Origin: Tomocerus qinae
Taxonomy: Eukaryota; Arthropoda; Collembola; Entomobryomorpha; Tomoceridae
NCBI GenBank assembly: GCA_020055645.1
Contig: CM034548.1
Location: 32,414,201-32,478,200 of the forward strand
Direction of reading: 5' to 3'
DNA: 64,000 bases
Under the pieces are notes generated by a model, which saw nothing but the letters and a program-made list of their open reading frames with translations, was not told the DNA's origin and searched no databases. Shown here piece after piece: positions 51,784-64,000 of this stretch (positions within the stretch are counted from its first letter, which is position 1; every line of letters starts with the position of its first letter). Both the position numbers and the translations under genes were made by a program.

Positions 51784-54700
51784 ACGGCCGGAGTGCAGTG
51801 TGCAGCATTCATTGTGTATTAGTATGGCAAGTACCCAGAACGAAGTGTAGTAGAGTAACCTGTGTAAAAGAATGAAGAAAGGAGAGCAAAGCTCACATCA
51901 AACATCGACATCAATCAACTAACAATAAGCTCATCGTTAGGTTCAATGTAGTTCATTTCACATCACAACAGTTCAGGCAGATTGAACAGAAACTAATACA
52001 TTCATGTCTTGTAGTAGTAGGTGATAGCTGCTTTGAATTTGATGTTCTCAGATATAGTCTGTAGTAATAGTAGCCAAAAGCCAATAATGTATTTAACACA
52101 GGTCAGGTAAATAGAATTATTTTACGGCGAAACGTGGCGAAATGAACCTCGTCAGGTTCTCACCTAGAAATTTAAACTAGGTGATTGTATTGTAATGGCC
52201 CGTAATTGTGTACTTACACGAGTGTAAAGAATCTCCAGGAACAGAAATAAATCAAACGAAAGAATACAATCCTGTTGTTCGGCAATGTTCTATACGGGTG
52301 TACCCACATGACGTCTACTCTCTTTGCCCATATGCATTATCCCTTTGTTTTCTACTATATCGCACTTGACTTACTACTCACTCACTGCCTCTATTATCTC
52401 CACAAATTCCACATTATAACCATACCACATAATAAAACCTTAACTTTGAATCCGTTTCTTCTATACACTATATTATTTGGAAATAGGATAAAAATACCTA
52501 AAATTAGAATAGCGTTTGCTACAAAATTCTCTGTACGTTATAGGTTTCCTATACATAGTATTATTCTATTTCTATACCTATATTTACCAATGCTAAACAA
52601 AATTCCATGGGAAAATATTTGGCAATATCAAAAATACAGGTAGGTATAGCTAAAGAGAATTCCAATACTGTTTTTAGGATTAGAGCAACAAATGCAATAA
52701 CTTCCTCGGTGTTAGTTGCTATTGTTGATGCATAAAATACACAAAATTTTGTTTAAAAAAATTGCTAAATTAAATTCTTGTGAATATCATTTGCAAGAAA
52801 ATATTTCCTTAAGGGTGAATGGGTCTTAAGGGCCTCTACCTTAAAAGGGTTTTATAAATGCGTCCATGTTAAGATGCAAGAAGGAGCTACACAAGAAGTT
52901 AGAAGGGTTTCTTGAATAACTTTGTCAGAGTGTGTTTGATATTATAAGTAGTTTGAGTTTATTGTTAGGGTCTGTAGCTTTGTTTAGAGTGTATGAATGA
53001 ATGAGCTGTTGTATTATATCGTATACAGTTGAGTGGGTTTTAAAAAGTAAACGCAGCGGTTGAATTTTGTATTGTGTAGTGGAGAAGACCGAAAGGGTGA
53101 CAGTGACAATAGAATAGGTGCATGAGATGCAGCGAATAAAATGACTGCATGGTTGACTGGACTCGTTAGGGATGTAAAAGGCTGCTGATAGCTAGATAAT
53201 TATATCTGATTGGAAAAGGTGAGAGAAATGACAGAGATACGAAAGGATAGGTTGAAGCATAGAAAACAGAAATGCAGAGCAGTTTGAGTGTAAGATGTTG
53301 ATTAACCGGTGAGACTAGCAATATTATAAAGTGCAGTCCACTCAGTAGTACAGAAAGCATAACCATAGCACGTAGTAGACATTACCAAGTTTAGCATTTA
53401 GTAGTTCCCAACTAAACCAATTTATTAGTGTGTAGTAGTATCCTAACTAGGAACGGAGGAAGTGCTCCATATGTCAGTAGTACGAAAGAACGGCGATAAA
53501 TAGGTAATACCTACTACACTACATTCTCTAAATTTTTCATAATGGCATGAATAATACTCTTTCATTGAGCTCGTTGTCTTGAAACAAACTGTTATCCATA
53601 TCCATTATAATCCTTAAGTATTTCAAAGAATGTACGAGTTGCCGAACGAGTTGACTTGTTTTTACTACCATGTCTTATACACATACACAACAGGAGTGTT
53701 AATATGTAAATTGACAAATGAATAGAGTAAGTACCTATATAGATGAAGAAAGTTGACATCTAAAGACAGTTTATTAGAGATACCGACCAAAGTGAATAAT
53801 ATTCAATAATGAAATGGATATCAGACTACAATACAACAATAAAAGGTATTATTAAATAGAATTGACTGTATTAAGCATTGTGTGGGTTGGCAATTGTCAC
53901 ATTCTTCTGGACCGGCTTCATTCACATCAGTTTTCATCCCAGTCCACACACCTTGATATTGTAATTGCTACGCATACAAAAGAAATGATTTTATATACCA
54001 AGTATACTGTAATAAATGTAATACGAGTTAGTGGATTTGTAGGTGTATAAATAGATGACTAACAAAATCTTCCTTTATAACACCCACACTCAAAATAAAT
54101 ATTTACTCTGCGAAATATGACTGGCATTAATGTAAACATTACCTACTTGAAATTTAACTTTTCATATAAATATTATGTCGTCTGTCCTGTTGACAGACTT
54201 GAAATACTGGAATTATTTCTAATATTTATTTACATATTCAACTATTTGATCTGTGACACAATTCACAAGTCAAATAAATATTGAATTACCACAAGTGGAA
54301 GAATAAGACAAGTTTCTTTCATTTCTAAGCCAGTTTATTCCAAAGACATGATAAAAATAAGTGTGCTCAATTTGTATATACTTTTGTAATCTTTATTTCT
54401 TTTCGAGACTCAATTTACTTACGGATTCACTTATCGCAGATTCTGGTAGGATCCATTAGGGAACAACAGAACTTCTTTCTCGTTTTATTTTTTCGTGCAT
54501 TGAGTAAGAAAACTTTTACATTTTTGCGACCTTTGCTCTTTAGAGCTAAATCTTCTTACTTTTGTCCGCTTTGTTCTGCTATGACAGTCTGAACAAAGGT
54601 TGTCTTGTCTAAGGACTCGTGCTTACGTCTTAAAGATTTCACATAATGCCAAAGACGACTTTACTTGGAATAACTATTTTTACCATTACTGTAGATATAA

Positions 54701-55557
54701 TAATTCTCATAAAACTAACGTTAGTAATGCCTATCTATTTACGCATTATACAGATGAAATTGAGTACAATATTTAGAGATATTCCATGCATTAACTTTGT
54801 CTTCTTTTATGCTACTGTCAAGACATTTTTTATGCATCTTCCACAGTAATATACATTTATGGCATTGGGCAGAGCATGCAAACATTCATTGACGTTGGTT
54901 GAAATTTTAGAACACTCTTATTTTCATAAGAAACCGTTAATTAATATGTGGCTATTACTTTTCCAAAAGGTATGTAAAGAATTTAATATATGTAATGTTT
55001 ACTGGCAATGTATGGAGTTAATTTGCCCATCAACACCATGTACTTCTCAATTAGTGCCTAGAGCTTAATTTTGTTAGCTTATAATTGACTGTAGTAGCAG
55101 TTGAAACTATGTATTAAGTATAACTTATATTAATATTGTACATGGTAGCAAAATGTTGGAAGTATGGAGGTTATAATATGATTAGCACTATTTAGGAGAG
55201 TACGATAAAAGTATTTTGCAACTGTAATTGTAAGTAAGAGTGCAGGTGTTCATATTTATTATCTTGATCTTGATTTACATTAGTTATTATGAGAGCATGA
55301 AAGAGAGATGAAAGAAGAGACACTGAGAAGATATTGAAATGAAGATGGTTTTCTATTAAGTATATAGACATGATAATGATATGTGTTAATGGGTATACAA
55401 TACAATTTAATAAAAGCATATAATTATAATATAATATAGAGCAATGTAAAATATGTTGTGGCTCATACATCTCGGCGTAAAAAACATATTATGTATGACT
55501 ACGTAAACTAAAGAGGATTAATAAATAAGAAATCATAATTACATTGTATTTGTAAGC

Positions 55558-55572
55558 AGAGAGAGAGAGAGA
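55558..55572. repeat. (AG)n microsatellite
   Basis: A 15-base uninterrupted AG run is seen directly. No function is apparent. Confidence 0.9.
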
Positions 55573-58500
55573 AGTATAATATTATGGTGGATGAATAAAA
55601 TATGGTATGGATGTATTTTATTCCATCGGTGGATGTGAAATGCTGAGGAGATGTGTAAAAGGCAGTGGTCTTGGCTTGGTGTATCTTATGATATGTAGAA
55701 ATAGGAGTAATGTCCCAACAAAATCACACAGCTGTGACGTGGGTTATGGATGAGCTGTAGCGCTTATACAGAGATAATGGTGATGGTCTCTTCTTCTGGT
55801 CTATGGCCAAGTTATTTCAGGTACGATACCTTTAATAAAGCTCATAGTAGCATGGGGATTCACTTAGTTCACTTCCCTACCTTCCTTAACTATAATGAGC
55901 GATGCAATTCGCATCAAAATTCACCTGCCTCCTTGAAACTCTGTCAGATCTCGTCTAACGAGATCTCCGCACCATACGGACGGAATCAGGAATGTTTCCG
56001 TACATACCTAAAGTAAATGCAGAATTTCTATACAGAAGGTTATACCGAAATGTAATTCCCATACAGAAACAAGTCTAGAAATATTATACTACTGGCACAC
56101 GATGATATCCACCAAATAGTTATGAGATTGTAACATATCCTTTGGATTTTTCCGTATAATTTATGATTACGTATTTAGGGAGAGGACAAAGCTATACTTA
56201 TTTTGTTGTTGAGATAAAAGCTCAGAAATTATTACTATCCAACTTGATGCTACTGTTGTAAGTGCTGAGCTTCGTTTCCTCTCTGAGAGATGTAATGCAT
56301 TAGAGTTAAGAAAACGTAAACAATTGCTGCTACTTCAGACACAGAGAGTCGGGTTGAGTAAACTGGAGTAAAATAAGTGGATGGACTGAAAAATGATGAT
56401 GTTGAGTTGCGCTGGCTGGAAGTTTGCTTCGTTCGTTTGTCTTTTCGTGCGTTCACGCTGATTCATTTAATTCCTAGTATTTCGCCTCTCTTGTTTTGTC
56501 TTGTCGATGAACATCAAGATTATTTTCGCAGAGAAACAAAAGTCTATGAAATTGAGTTGTGTGTGGAGCAGAGCAAAACCATCTTTCGGAGATTATCGTT
56601 TGCAAGGAAGAAACTCTGCGTATTTTATGAACAGAAATGCGGACGGTTGAAATGCACATGCATTCATATATTCATGTAGTTCATAAGATTAGATAGTATG
56701 CAATACATTATTACATAGCACAATGCAATTTGCTTGATATTCCCAATTTTCACAATTTTAGATGCAGCATAGCCGGTTCTCTGAGTTAAATATGGAATTG
56801 CTACCAGTTTCCTTTTTACTTGAACCTCGTCGTATATGATTTCAATATCTACTTTACCTACACCTCGCTCTACAACAAAGCTTAACTTCTTTGGATACAC
56901 TTACAAACTACATCTAATCTTAGATTTTCAAGTTTTTCAAGTCATGTTACAGTAGAGTGACCATTTTTCGAAACTTGATTCTTGAGACATATTAACTAAA
57001 TTTGGCTCTTTCCTTACATTTATTTTTGGCTACAGAATACTTAATCTTATATCATGAAATACCATAGACTTATTATTTGCTGATAAACATAACTTATTTA
57101 ATTCTCTCCTACATTCAACTTTTCATTTCCACACTACTATAAGTAAGAACGTTATGTAAATAACTAGTCCACAGTTTGTAGGTAGTGTTTGTATCTTCTT
57201 AAAATAAGGAATGCAGTATTTGTAAAGCAACAGAAAGTGAGACAGTTTAATTGAGTTTATTTTCAAATTGTAAATAAATGTGATCCCTAAAGAGGGGTAC
57301 GAGGCTGATGTGTGGAGGTTTGTTGAGAGGTATGTGTGTAAGGTGGATTAAGGTGAAATAAAGTAATATTCAAGTAGTGATGCATGAGGAGTTTATTCTC
57401 TGTTAGGGTTGAGTGCATATTGCATTGCATCCATTGCACTTCAGTTTACTTTCGAGCATCCACAATTCTCGAGTGCATTTTCCTCTTTCTTTCATACCAT
57501 TAGTTTCAAGTTTCAACATTAAACTGTCTATTTTATTTCGCCAGACCAAAAAGTAGATTCACTTAGGTTTGTAGTATATCTCGAAGGTGGGGAATTAACC
57601 TGCACAATTCCTTCTCATCTTTACGCGAAGAAGACTGCTAATGTGTAACTTGCACAGATAATGTCTATCTTTAGCTACATTTTCAGTTCAGTCATTGTCA
57701 GTTTTAAAATTCAATGCACCTGTTCTGTTTTTAGTTGCATCGGTATGTCTAGTATGCTTTTGTAGCCTTAGGCTGCCCGTGCTAATTTTGTGGGGCTGTG
57801 TATAGAAGAATCCTCGCTTCTCTGTTGCTTAACAAACCCCCTACTATTTATTTATTGAAATAACTGTATGGATGTTTTATTTATTCTTCCGAATGTTTTG
57901 TTAGTGAATTGCCTACATTCGCTGTATTTTTATTTGTATATTATTTATAGCGAGTCATTCAAGATTCTAATCCCATGTGCATAGCTTTGAGTGTATAGAT
58001 AGAGGATTGAAAGGCATACTTTACATTTTGCATAATGTATGCAACAGAAATACAAGTACTCAAGCACATGTTCTATAGGTAACTTTCATAGTTAAAATGT
58101 ATTTTTATTTGGTTAGCAGTCAAGTAGCTAGTCTACAACGATGTAATGGAAATTACAAGAGATGTTTTATGCCTGAATGCAACATTTTATTACTGTAGTA
58201 TTGCAAAGATGCAGTTTCTTTATTTTATGTTGATAAATGCTTTACATTGCAGTTACTAATGTAATTGAATATTTCACAATGCTTGATATGTGTCTCACTT
58301 TCCTAGAACTTTATCATTTGCGATTGGCAGTGAGTGAAATAGAAATTGCAAACTTTGCTTCGTGCTCTTAATCCAATAAAATAAAAGCCAACTTTATTGT
58401 TCCTTTGGCAGCATGCATGTCCAATCACAATGATAATTGTGGATAATGTATATTATAGAAGAGAAACAGGTAGTGACTAAGTCAAGGAAAGAAAGTGGTT

Positions 58501-59024
58501 TTCTTTATAGCGTTTGGCATTGCCACTACAGCATTATAAATAGTCGCGATTTATCCAATTCGATTAGAACTATATCGAAGGTTGTTTGTAAATCTTTAGA
58601 ATTAACATGGAACTGTCAGACACTTTACTCTATACCTATTGATCCAAGAGAAGAATGCACATTTTTTGCATTCTGTATGCCTAAGTGAGTCCTTCTGTAA
58701 GTGCTGCGTAAGACATTTGCATAAACTTGAAAATAGCATTAGTTTGACCATCAAAATCCCAGCGGTCTACCTAGTTTGCGATTTATTTAGATACAAATTG
58801 CTGATATCCTCTGAAGACATGAATATAATCGAATCTAAGTATTGAAAGGATTAGCAATTTTAAATGTACCTACTACTAAGACGTAATTTATGCCGTCACA
58901 AAACCCACATTTTCGACAAAGAACAAATAATAAAATTTTACGATTGTTTGTGGTAATGGTTGAAAGGTTTTTGGATTACTATGGACATAATTACATAAGG
59001 AACGAAATAGCCTTTATTTTTTTA

Positions 59025-59040
59025 TTTGTTTGTTTGTTTT
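59025..59040. repeat. (TTTG)n microsatellite
   Basis: Three to four TTTG units lie inside a T-rich run. The run could be the remnant of an old poly(A)/(T) tail on the minus strand, but no retroelement body is recognised beside it. Confidence 0.75.
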
Positions 59041-60398
59041 AACTGTTGTGGCTTGTACTAGTGTGGCTGTCCATTGTCTTTGGTATGCACTTATCTTGGT
59101 ATTTGGCATTTCAAGCTGTGTTTCATTACCTATACTTGAGTACATGAAACAATGTGCGGATAGCTACAGATGTACATTTAGATATCGCATTACTCAATAC
59201 CTATAGAACAACTGGTAAAAACCACGCAGCCCTATCATTCAAAGCTAACAAGTGCAAATAATGCTATCGATTGTTAAAAGCGCAGTGAATAGAGATCAAT
59301 TTATATTCTACGTGCCAGTGAAACGTTCCAGTTGCAATTATCTACGCTATTTAATGATCACTTTGATTCTTATACAAAGCAGCCTTGTTTCTTCCTTATT
59401 ACCGATCTATTACTGCTAAACCTCTGTGAGCATTGTATTAAAAATAAAGAAAAATAGCAAGCTAATCATTGAAAGAGTTTTTATGTGGTTTGGAGCATAA
59501 AATCCTGCTCTACGTGTTCCATTGCAAATGTAAAGTCAAGACAAATAAAACCGCAGGTTTTAGTAGGTAACAATTGCGTGGAAAATAATTTTACGTAGAA
59601 CCTCCGAACCAAAATGCACTGTGGTTAATTGTATTTACATACTCAATCTCAAGTAAACACAGTCTCACTAATATTAAGACTTAACCCCATCAAAAATCCA
59701 CTTTTCTGTGTGGCGTCACATTTATTACTTTGCCATATAGATTATACAGAACATCCACAGAGATATATATAATAATAATTTAAATAGCCCTTGTAGCATA
59801 GCTATGTGATACGGTAGGATAGTAAATGTTTTTAAAAAAGAAATGAATGAATCGGGAGGTCAGAAAAATACACAGGATAATAACTTGTGTATGATGGAAT
59901 ATAGTCTAAAATGGTATAAAAAGTTATACAAAACAGATAGGAATAACATGTAGAAAGATTGTCTGGCACTACTAACGACTGCATAATAAAGCCAGTGCAT
60001 CAGACCCACTCAACTCAACTCTGCTCAAGTACGTAACAAATAAAGGGCAAACAATTAACCTTTATGTATGGAATAACACCAGCCAGAACTCTACCACCAG
60101 CACATAAACCCAACAAACCACACACACCCCAACAGAAAATAGTAGCAGATAGCTCAGGTATACATCCTTTTAAACGAAATGTCGTGCAATGTGATATGAT
60201 GCTTCGTTACGTAGTAGGCACCTAAAAAAGTTAAATCTAGTCTGGGCTTCCTTTCCCTCAAACTACTCCACAGAAAAAGACAGTCATCTTTCAGCTTTAA
60301 ACATAAGACAGGTTTTTCAATTATCCTTAGTGCATCTGCATAATCTAATAGAGAAGGGAACAGGGGCACTTATTTACTAGATACTTTACAACAAATCC

Positions 60399-60425
60399 CT
60401 ACTACTACTACTACGTACTACTACT
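60399..60425. repeat. (CTA)n microsatellite, interrupted once
   Basis: There are five CTA units, an interruption of the form CGTA, then three more CTA-type units. TAG/CTA triplet words are common across this window, and this is the clearest tract. Confidence 0.9.
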
Positions 60426-60596
60426 GTACATAGCAAATACATTCAGATAAGTTGTAAACACATTGCAATTCTATTTAATGTAATATGTAGCTAGTTATTT
60501 GGTATTAGAATGGATATAGGAATGTAGTGATTATAATTTGATGCTCGCACACGCTATTATACCTATGAATGTGCATATCTGAGCTATTTGCTTTTC

Positions 60597-60660
60597 TTAT
60601 TATTATTACTCTTCAGCGCCACTATTATCATAACCATTACTATTATTACTATTATTATTT
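60597..60660. repeat. imperfect (TTA)n tracts
   Basis: Two TTA-rich tracts (60597-60610 and 60637-60660) are separated by a short unique segment containing AGCGCC. Confidence 0.8.
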
Positions 60661-62627
60661 GCAATAGACATTTGCCATTACATGTCCTGTGATTCCATGC
60701 ATACTAAATGAAGTTTACCTTATATTTTATATGATAGTGAGTAACTATACATGGTTAACTAATCTTAAGCTACACTACTATAACATTATTGCGCTTGTTA
60801 AATTACGTTGCTTAAGTTATTTAATGCACTATATACCTAGGTAAGTAGGAAAATTTATGAAGTTTCATCTGATGAAAGTGTTTCTCATGAAGATACTCAA
60901 CTGCAATATTATGGCATTGTAAATAAGTACAGAGCACACTAATGATAACTTCTCAATTTCCTTTTAAAAGGCTAATCTACTTTTTATTTTCGTTTAGACT
61001 TAAGAATAGTAAAAGCCAAGATAGCAAAAACTGACAGACTTATATACGAATATTAACAACTACTGCAGACATTGTTTTTCTGAAATTTGCTGGGAGTCGT
61101 CGTTAGGGCCACACAATTGTGGTCATCTTGCTAGATGTGTAATTTATCATAAATTACCATTAAATATTCAAAACCCATTTTGATTGTACAATCTTCATTT
61201 GGATGGACAAATAATTGTTAGATGGTCGGAGGAATATTTTGTGCTTGAATTATAGCCCAGTGTGACGTTTACCCATCAGTCTCTATATAATTTGTCTTTT
61301 CAAATAAAGATTGAATGTGTGGACCACAATGTAAATTAGTTCATGAGGATTTTGACATTGAGATTAAGTAGCTTCTACAGCCTGCGTTTACATTGTAAAC
61401 CACCATCATTAACGTTTCTATTATTTTGTTGTTGGTAAAATGAGTGGCTGCTTTTTACAAGTTTCGATTAGAAAAGATTTAGGATTATTTAACTTTGTAT
61501 ATGGAGGACATTGCAGCGTGTGACATTAGGATATGTGATTTAAAAGACGGTTGTTTTGCCCATTGTCAATGGCTATGCAGTAGCTAATACTGTAGGGTTT
61601 GATTTCATACTATACTATTAGAGAATGTGTGGGGAAGGAAAGGATTGTATTTTGGGTAATTGGAATGAAATCGAGCTGATTGTGTTGTGATTGCGATGTG
61701 AGTTGGATTAAATTGACTCTGGGTTTCGCTTGATGAATGCCCAGTGGATTCATGGAGACTTCAAGGTCTTTTTTTATTTTTTGGTGGTGTCTTGCAAGAG
61801 AGACTTTTCTTGACATGGGTACATGTCCATGTGTGTCTGGATCTGGGCAGGCAGGATTTTTTGGTTTAGTTTTGACTTGTGTATGCAACATGGTTTCATT
61901 TTGAAAAAGGAAAAAAGCCTGTGGGATTGGATTGAATGGAGAGGAACGGAGTTAAAAGGATTGTGCCATTATGAATTTATATGTATCTGGTCTGGGATTC
62001 TTGTGCTTATTTTTCCGTATGTAGAATATACATAATGATATAAACACAATTGTTTGTATGAGAGAGGGCATGTTAGTCCAGAAGATGAAAAAGGGTAGAA
62101 CAGGCGGTTTATTTTTCTGTGCAAGAAATGCAGAGACAGATACAGAGATTCACATAATGTATCTAATCTCCGTTTTTCTCAGCTTGTACAGATAGAGTAC
62201 ATCTCTATAAGTACGTGTATCATTTTCCCGTGGTTTTCTATCAAAAATAATAGGAGGCAAGTAATCCTCTGCGGGGAATCAAGACTCTCTTCACACTCCT
62301 TAACTTAAGTTGAGATATGAGTCCGTAGTTTGTACTCTATCAACTAAACTACATAACATCCCAAGCCTCGTTCTCATCAGTAACAAGGGAATGACTACAC
62401 TTTTACATACTTGCTTTGCAGTACTAATAACGAAGATAAGTAGGTGTACATTGCTGTATATATTATTAATATTATATTTTATTGTATGAAAGTGTAGTAT
62501 AACTTAAGTAGCGAGTTGAAAAATGAAACTAGGCTAGCTACAGTTCAATTAACTATTGTGGAAAGAGGTCTTGAAAGTTAGGAAATGGACAACTGTTCTA
62601 CAGGACAAGACAACGTTCTGCCTTTCC

Positions 62628-62646
62628 TTTATTTATTTATTTATTT
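62628..62646. repeat. (TTTA)n microsatellite
   Basis: There are nearly five TTTA units. It lies inside a 73-codon frame (62585-62806) that is not otherwise convincing. Confidence 0.85.
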
Positions 62647-63244
62647 CCGTTGGATTAGGATTTTACTAGCTGAGAGAGACTGTGAGATTGACTACAGGCA
62701 CAATATAGTAGGAGATATCCACGCAGTGGAGTATAATATATCTGTTATGCACTCTTCTTCTGCTCTGGACGGGATTCTATTACATTCATTACATCACATG
62801 AGATGAAATGCGACTGCCAAGCCAAAGCAAAGCAACCATCCAAAACAAGTAAAACTTTAAACTCGCATATCATCTCGAGAACTCATGCGGACCAAAATGC
62901 TTCACAACCAAAGTTGGGATTTTCTCTATATGGAGTGCCTTTGACTTTCCTTCTGGAGAATTGACTTCTTCTGCCCTGGAATGACACGGACTGGGTATCT
63001 TTTCTAATTTTATACGTGAATTGAGGTTCCTTTGTAGGTACCTCCTATTAACTACTTACTGCCTCATGTATACTTATATCTAATTGTAAATACAAGACAT
63101 GCCTAAGTATCTCCTCAGACTCCATTTCCTCTAAACAGAATCATTTTTAAAAGGCAACCAATGTCACGTCATGCATCTATATTAGGTAATATAGAACTTT
63201 GTACTGGAATATACCGACTATGAACACCACTCGATTATCTTTAT

Positions 63245-63263
63245 ATAATAATAATAATATATA
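63245..63263. repeat. (ATA)n microsatellite
   Basis: ATA units run into TATATA. The tract is short and typical of AT-rich genomes. Confidence 0.85.
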
Positions 63264-64000
63264 GCTCCAGTATGCGTAGTTACTTGCTTAATATATCTAT
63301 ATGTAGTGTTTTGGGAACGATTCCGAAGTGAACTACAAATAATATATTTTATTGCCTACATGTACACACCTATGCGTTATATAAATACATTATTACACTC
63401 CGTGGACTTCCTAGTACTTATTAGAGACCGGACTGGAACTGATGTGAGTTATGCACAAGGATATGTAATACACGGAAATAAATTCAACTAGAAGTTTTGG
63501 AAGCTAGGCAGAATGTGTCTCTAGGCAAAGTTAAGTTGAGCAAGAGAAAACAAGTCAGTCGTCGACTCGTTAGAATTTAAGAACGTCTGTTCCTATATGT
63601 GTAGCAAACTGCATGCAGTGGCCATAATGTGCTAGTCGTACTACTAGTAAGTAGAAGACAGAAATAGGCATTAACCTGGGCATTAGCATTATTATTTAAA
63701 TGAGACATGCTTACTCTCCAGAGAAATAAAAATGAAATTAAATGTCTGTTTGTCTCCCGTTCTGCACTGCACTGTCCTGTAAGTAGTCTTGTAATTATTC
63801 TTCGAGGTGTGAGTCTATGCCCTGAGTCTCAACTCGAGAGACAACCACAGTAAATGCCTCTTCTGTGATGCTACTCTAAATCTTACCTTTGCATCTACAT
63901 AGCATGTCTCTTTCAGATTGTGCTTCATTACTGTGACCCTTCATACCTATATTTACTCCCTTCGTTCCGTTTATGTTTACTCATTAACTCTGACAGTCAG

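Larger units (their letters stand above)
51790..64000. other. non-coding stretch with several microsatellites, no gene seen
   Basis: Frames up to 122 codons occur (52275-52643, TTG start, T-rich hydrophobic product), and none is recognisable. About 52870-53350 is purine-rich, and 61600-62000 is rich in G and T on the plus strand. Both favour long chance frames on one strand. TGCAAT/ATTGCA words cluster at 57410-57450. The microsatellites are listed separately. Confidence 0.6.

Noticed and set aside
52275-52643. 122-codon plus-strand open frame, apparently membrane-like
   Set aside because: It has a non-ATG start, and the hydrophobic residues follow from the T-rich plus strand.

Overview
This window looks like a gene-poor stretch of a nuclear genome from a multicellular animal. 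An arthropod or other invertebrate is the best guess, but the evidence is weak. By spot counts G+C is about one third. No continuous open frame looks like a conserved host protein. The longest frames are about 126 codons, several of those begin at non-ATG codons, and that length is roughly what chance gives in 64 kb at this base composition. I found no rRNA, tRNA, operon, CRISPR array or recognisable host exon. The animal assignment rests on long spacing without genes, eukaryote-type DNA transposons and a transposon tail resembling animal Ginger/KRBA2-like integrases. The insect-type telomere word TTAGGTTAGG inside one repeat is only a hint.

Layout. 1-14035 is unique-looking AT-rich DNA with one G+C-richer island at about 6820-7450. 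14039-16225 is a complete, unclassified terminal-inverted-repeat (TIR) element. It has arms of about 288 bp, about 98% identical, enclosing some 23-24 tandem copies of a unit of about 66 bp. Part of the array is organised as a four-unit higher-order repeat. 16229-34819 is unique-looking DNA with small hairpins, AT-rich patches and pyrimidine-rich patches. 34820-35556 holds three tandem copies of a 245-bp unit. 42207-43371 is a second, unrelated fold-back element with 461-bp arms, a 243-bp loop, TGTTG...CAACA ends and a 4-bp TATA target duplication. 43376-64000 is again unique-looking DNA with a few microsatellites.

The most informative object is the fold-back element at 42207-43371. Its loop and right arm read as the 3' end of a transposase/integrase gene ending in a cysteine cluster (CxC-x3-C-x4-CxC-x6-C-x3-CH). 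Its left arm is an inverted copy of the same end, including the last 28 codons in antisense. The ends (TGTNR) and 4-bp duplication match what I recall of Ginger DNA transposons. The element therefore appears to be a non-autonomous Ginger-type derivative made of one 3' terminus duplicated head-to-head. The outer arms differ at about 1% of positions, while the inner, coding part differs at about 10%.

No genes here can be shown to work together. The two TIR elements have no visible sequence in common with each other. Both have near-identical arms, which suggests fairly recent insertion or arm homogenisation, and both could produce long hairpin RNA if transcribed.
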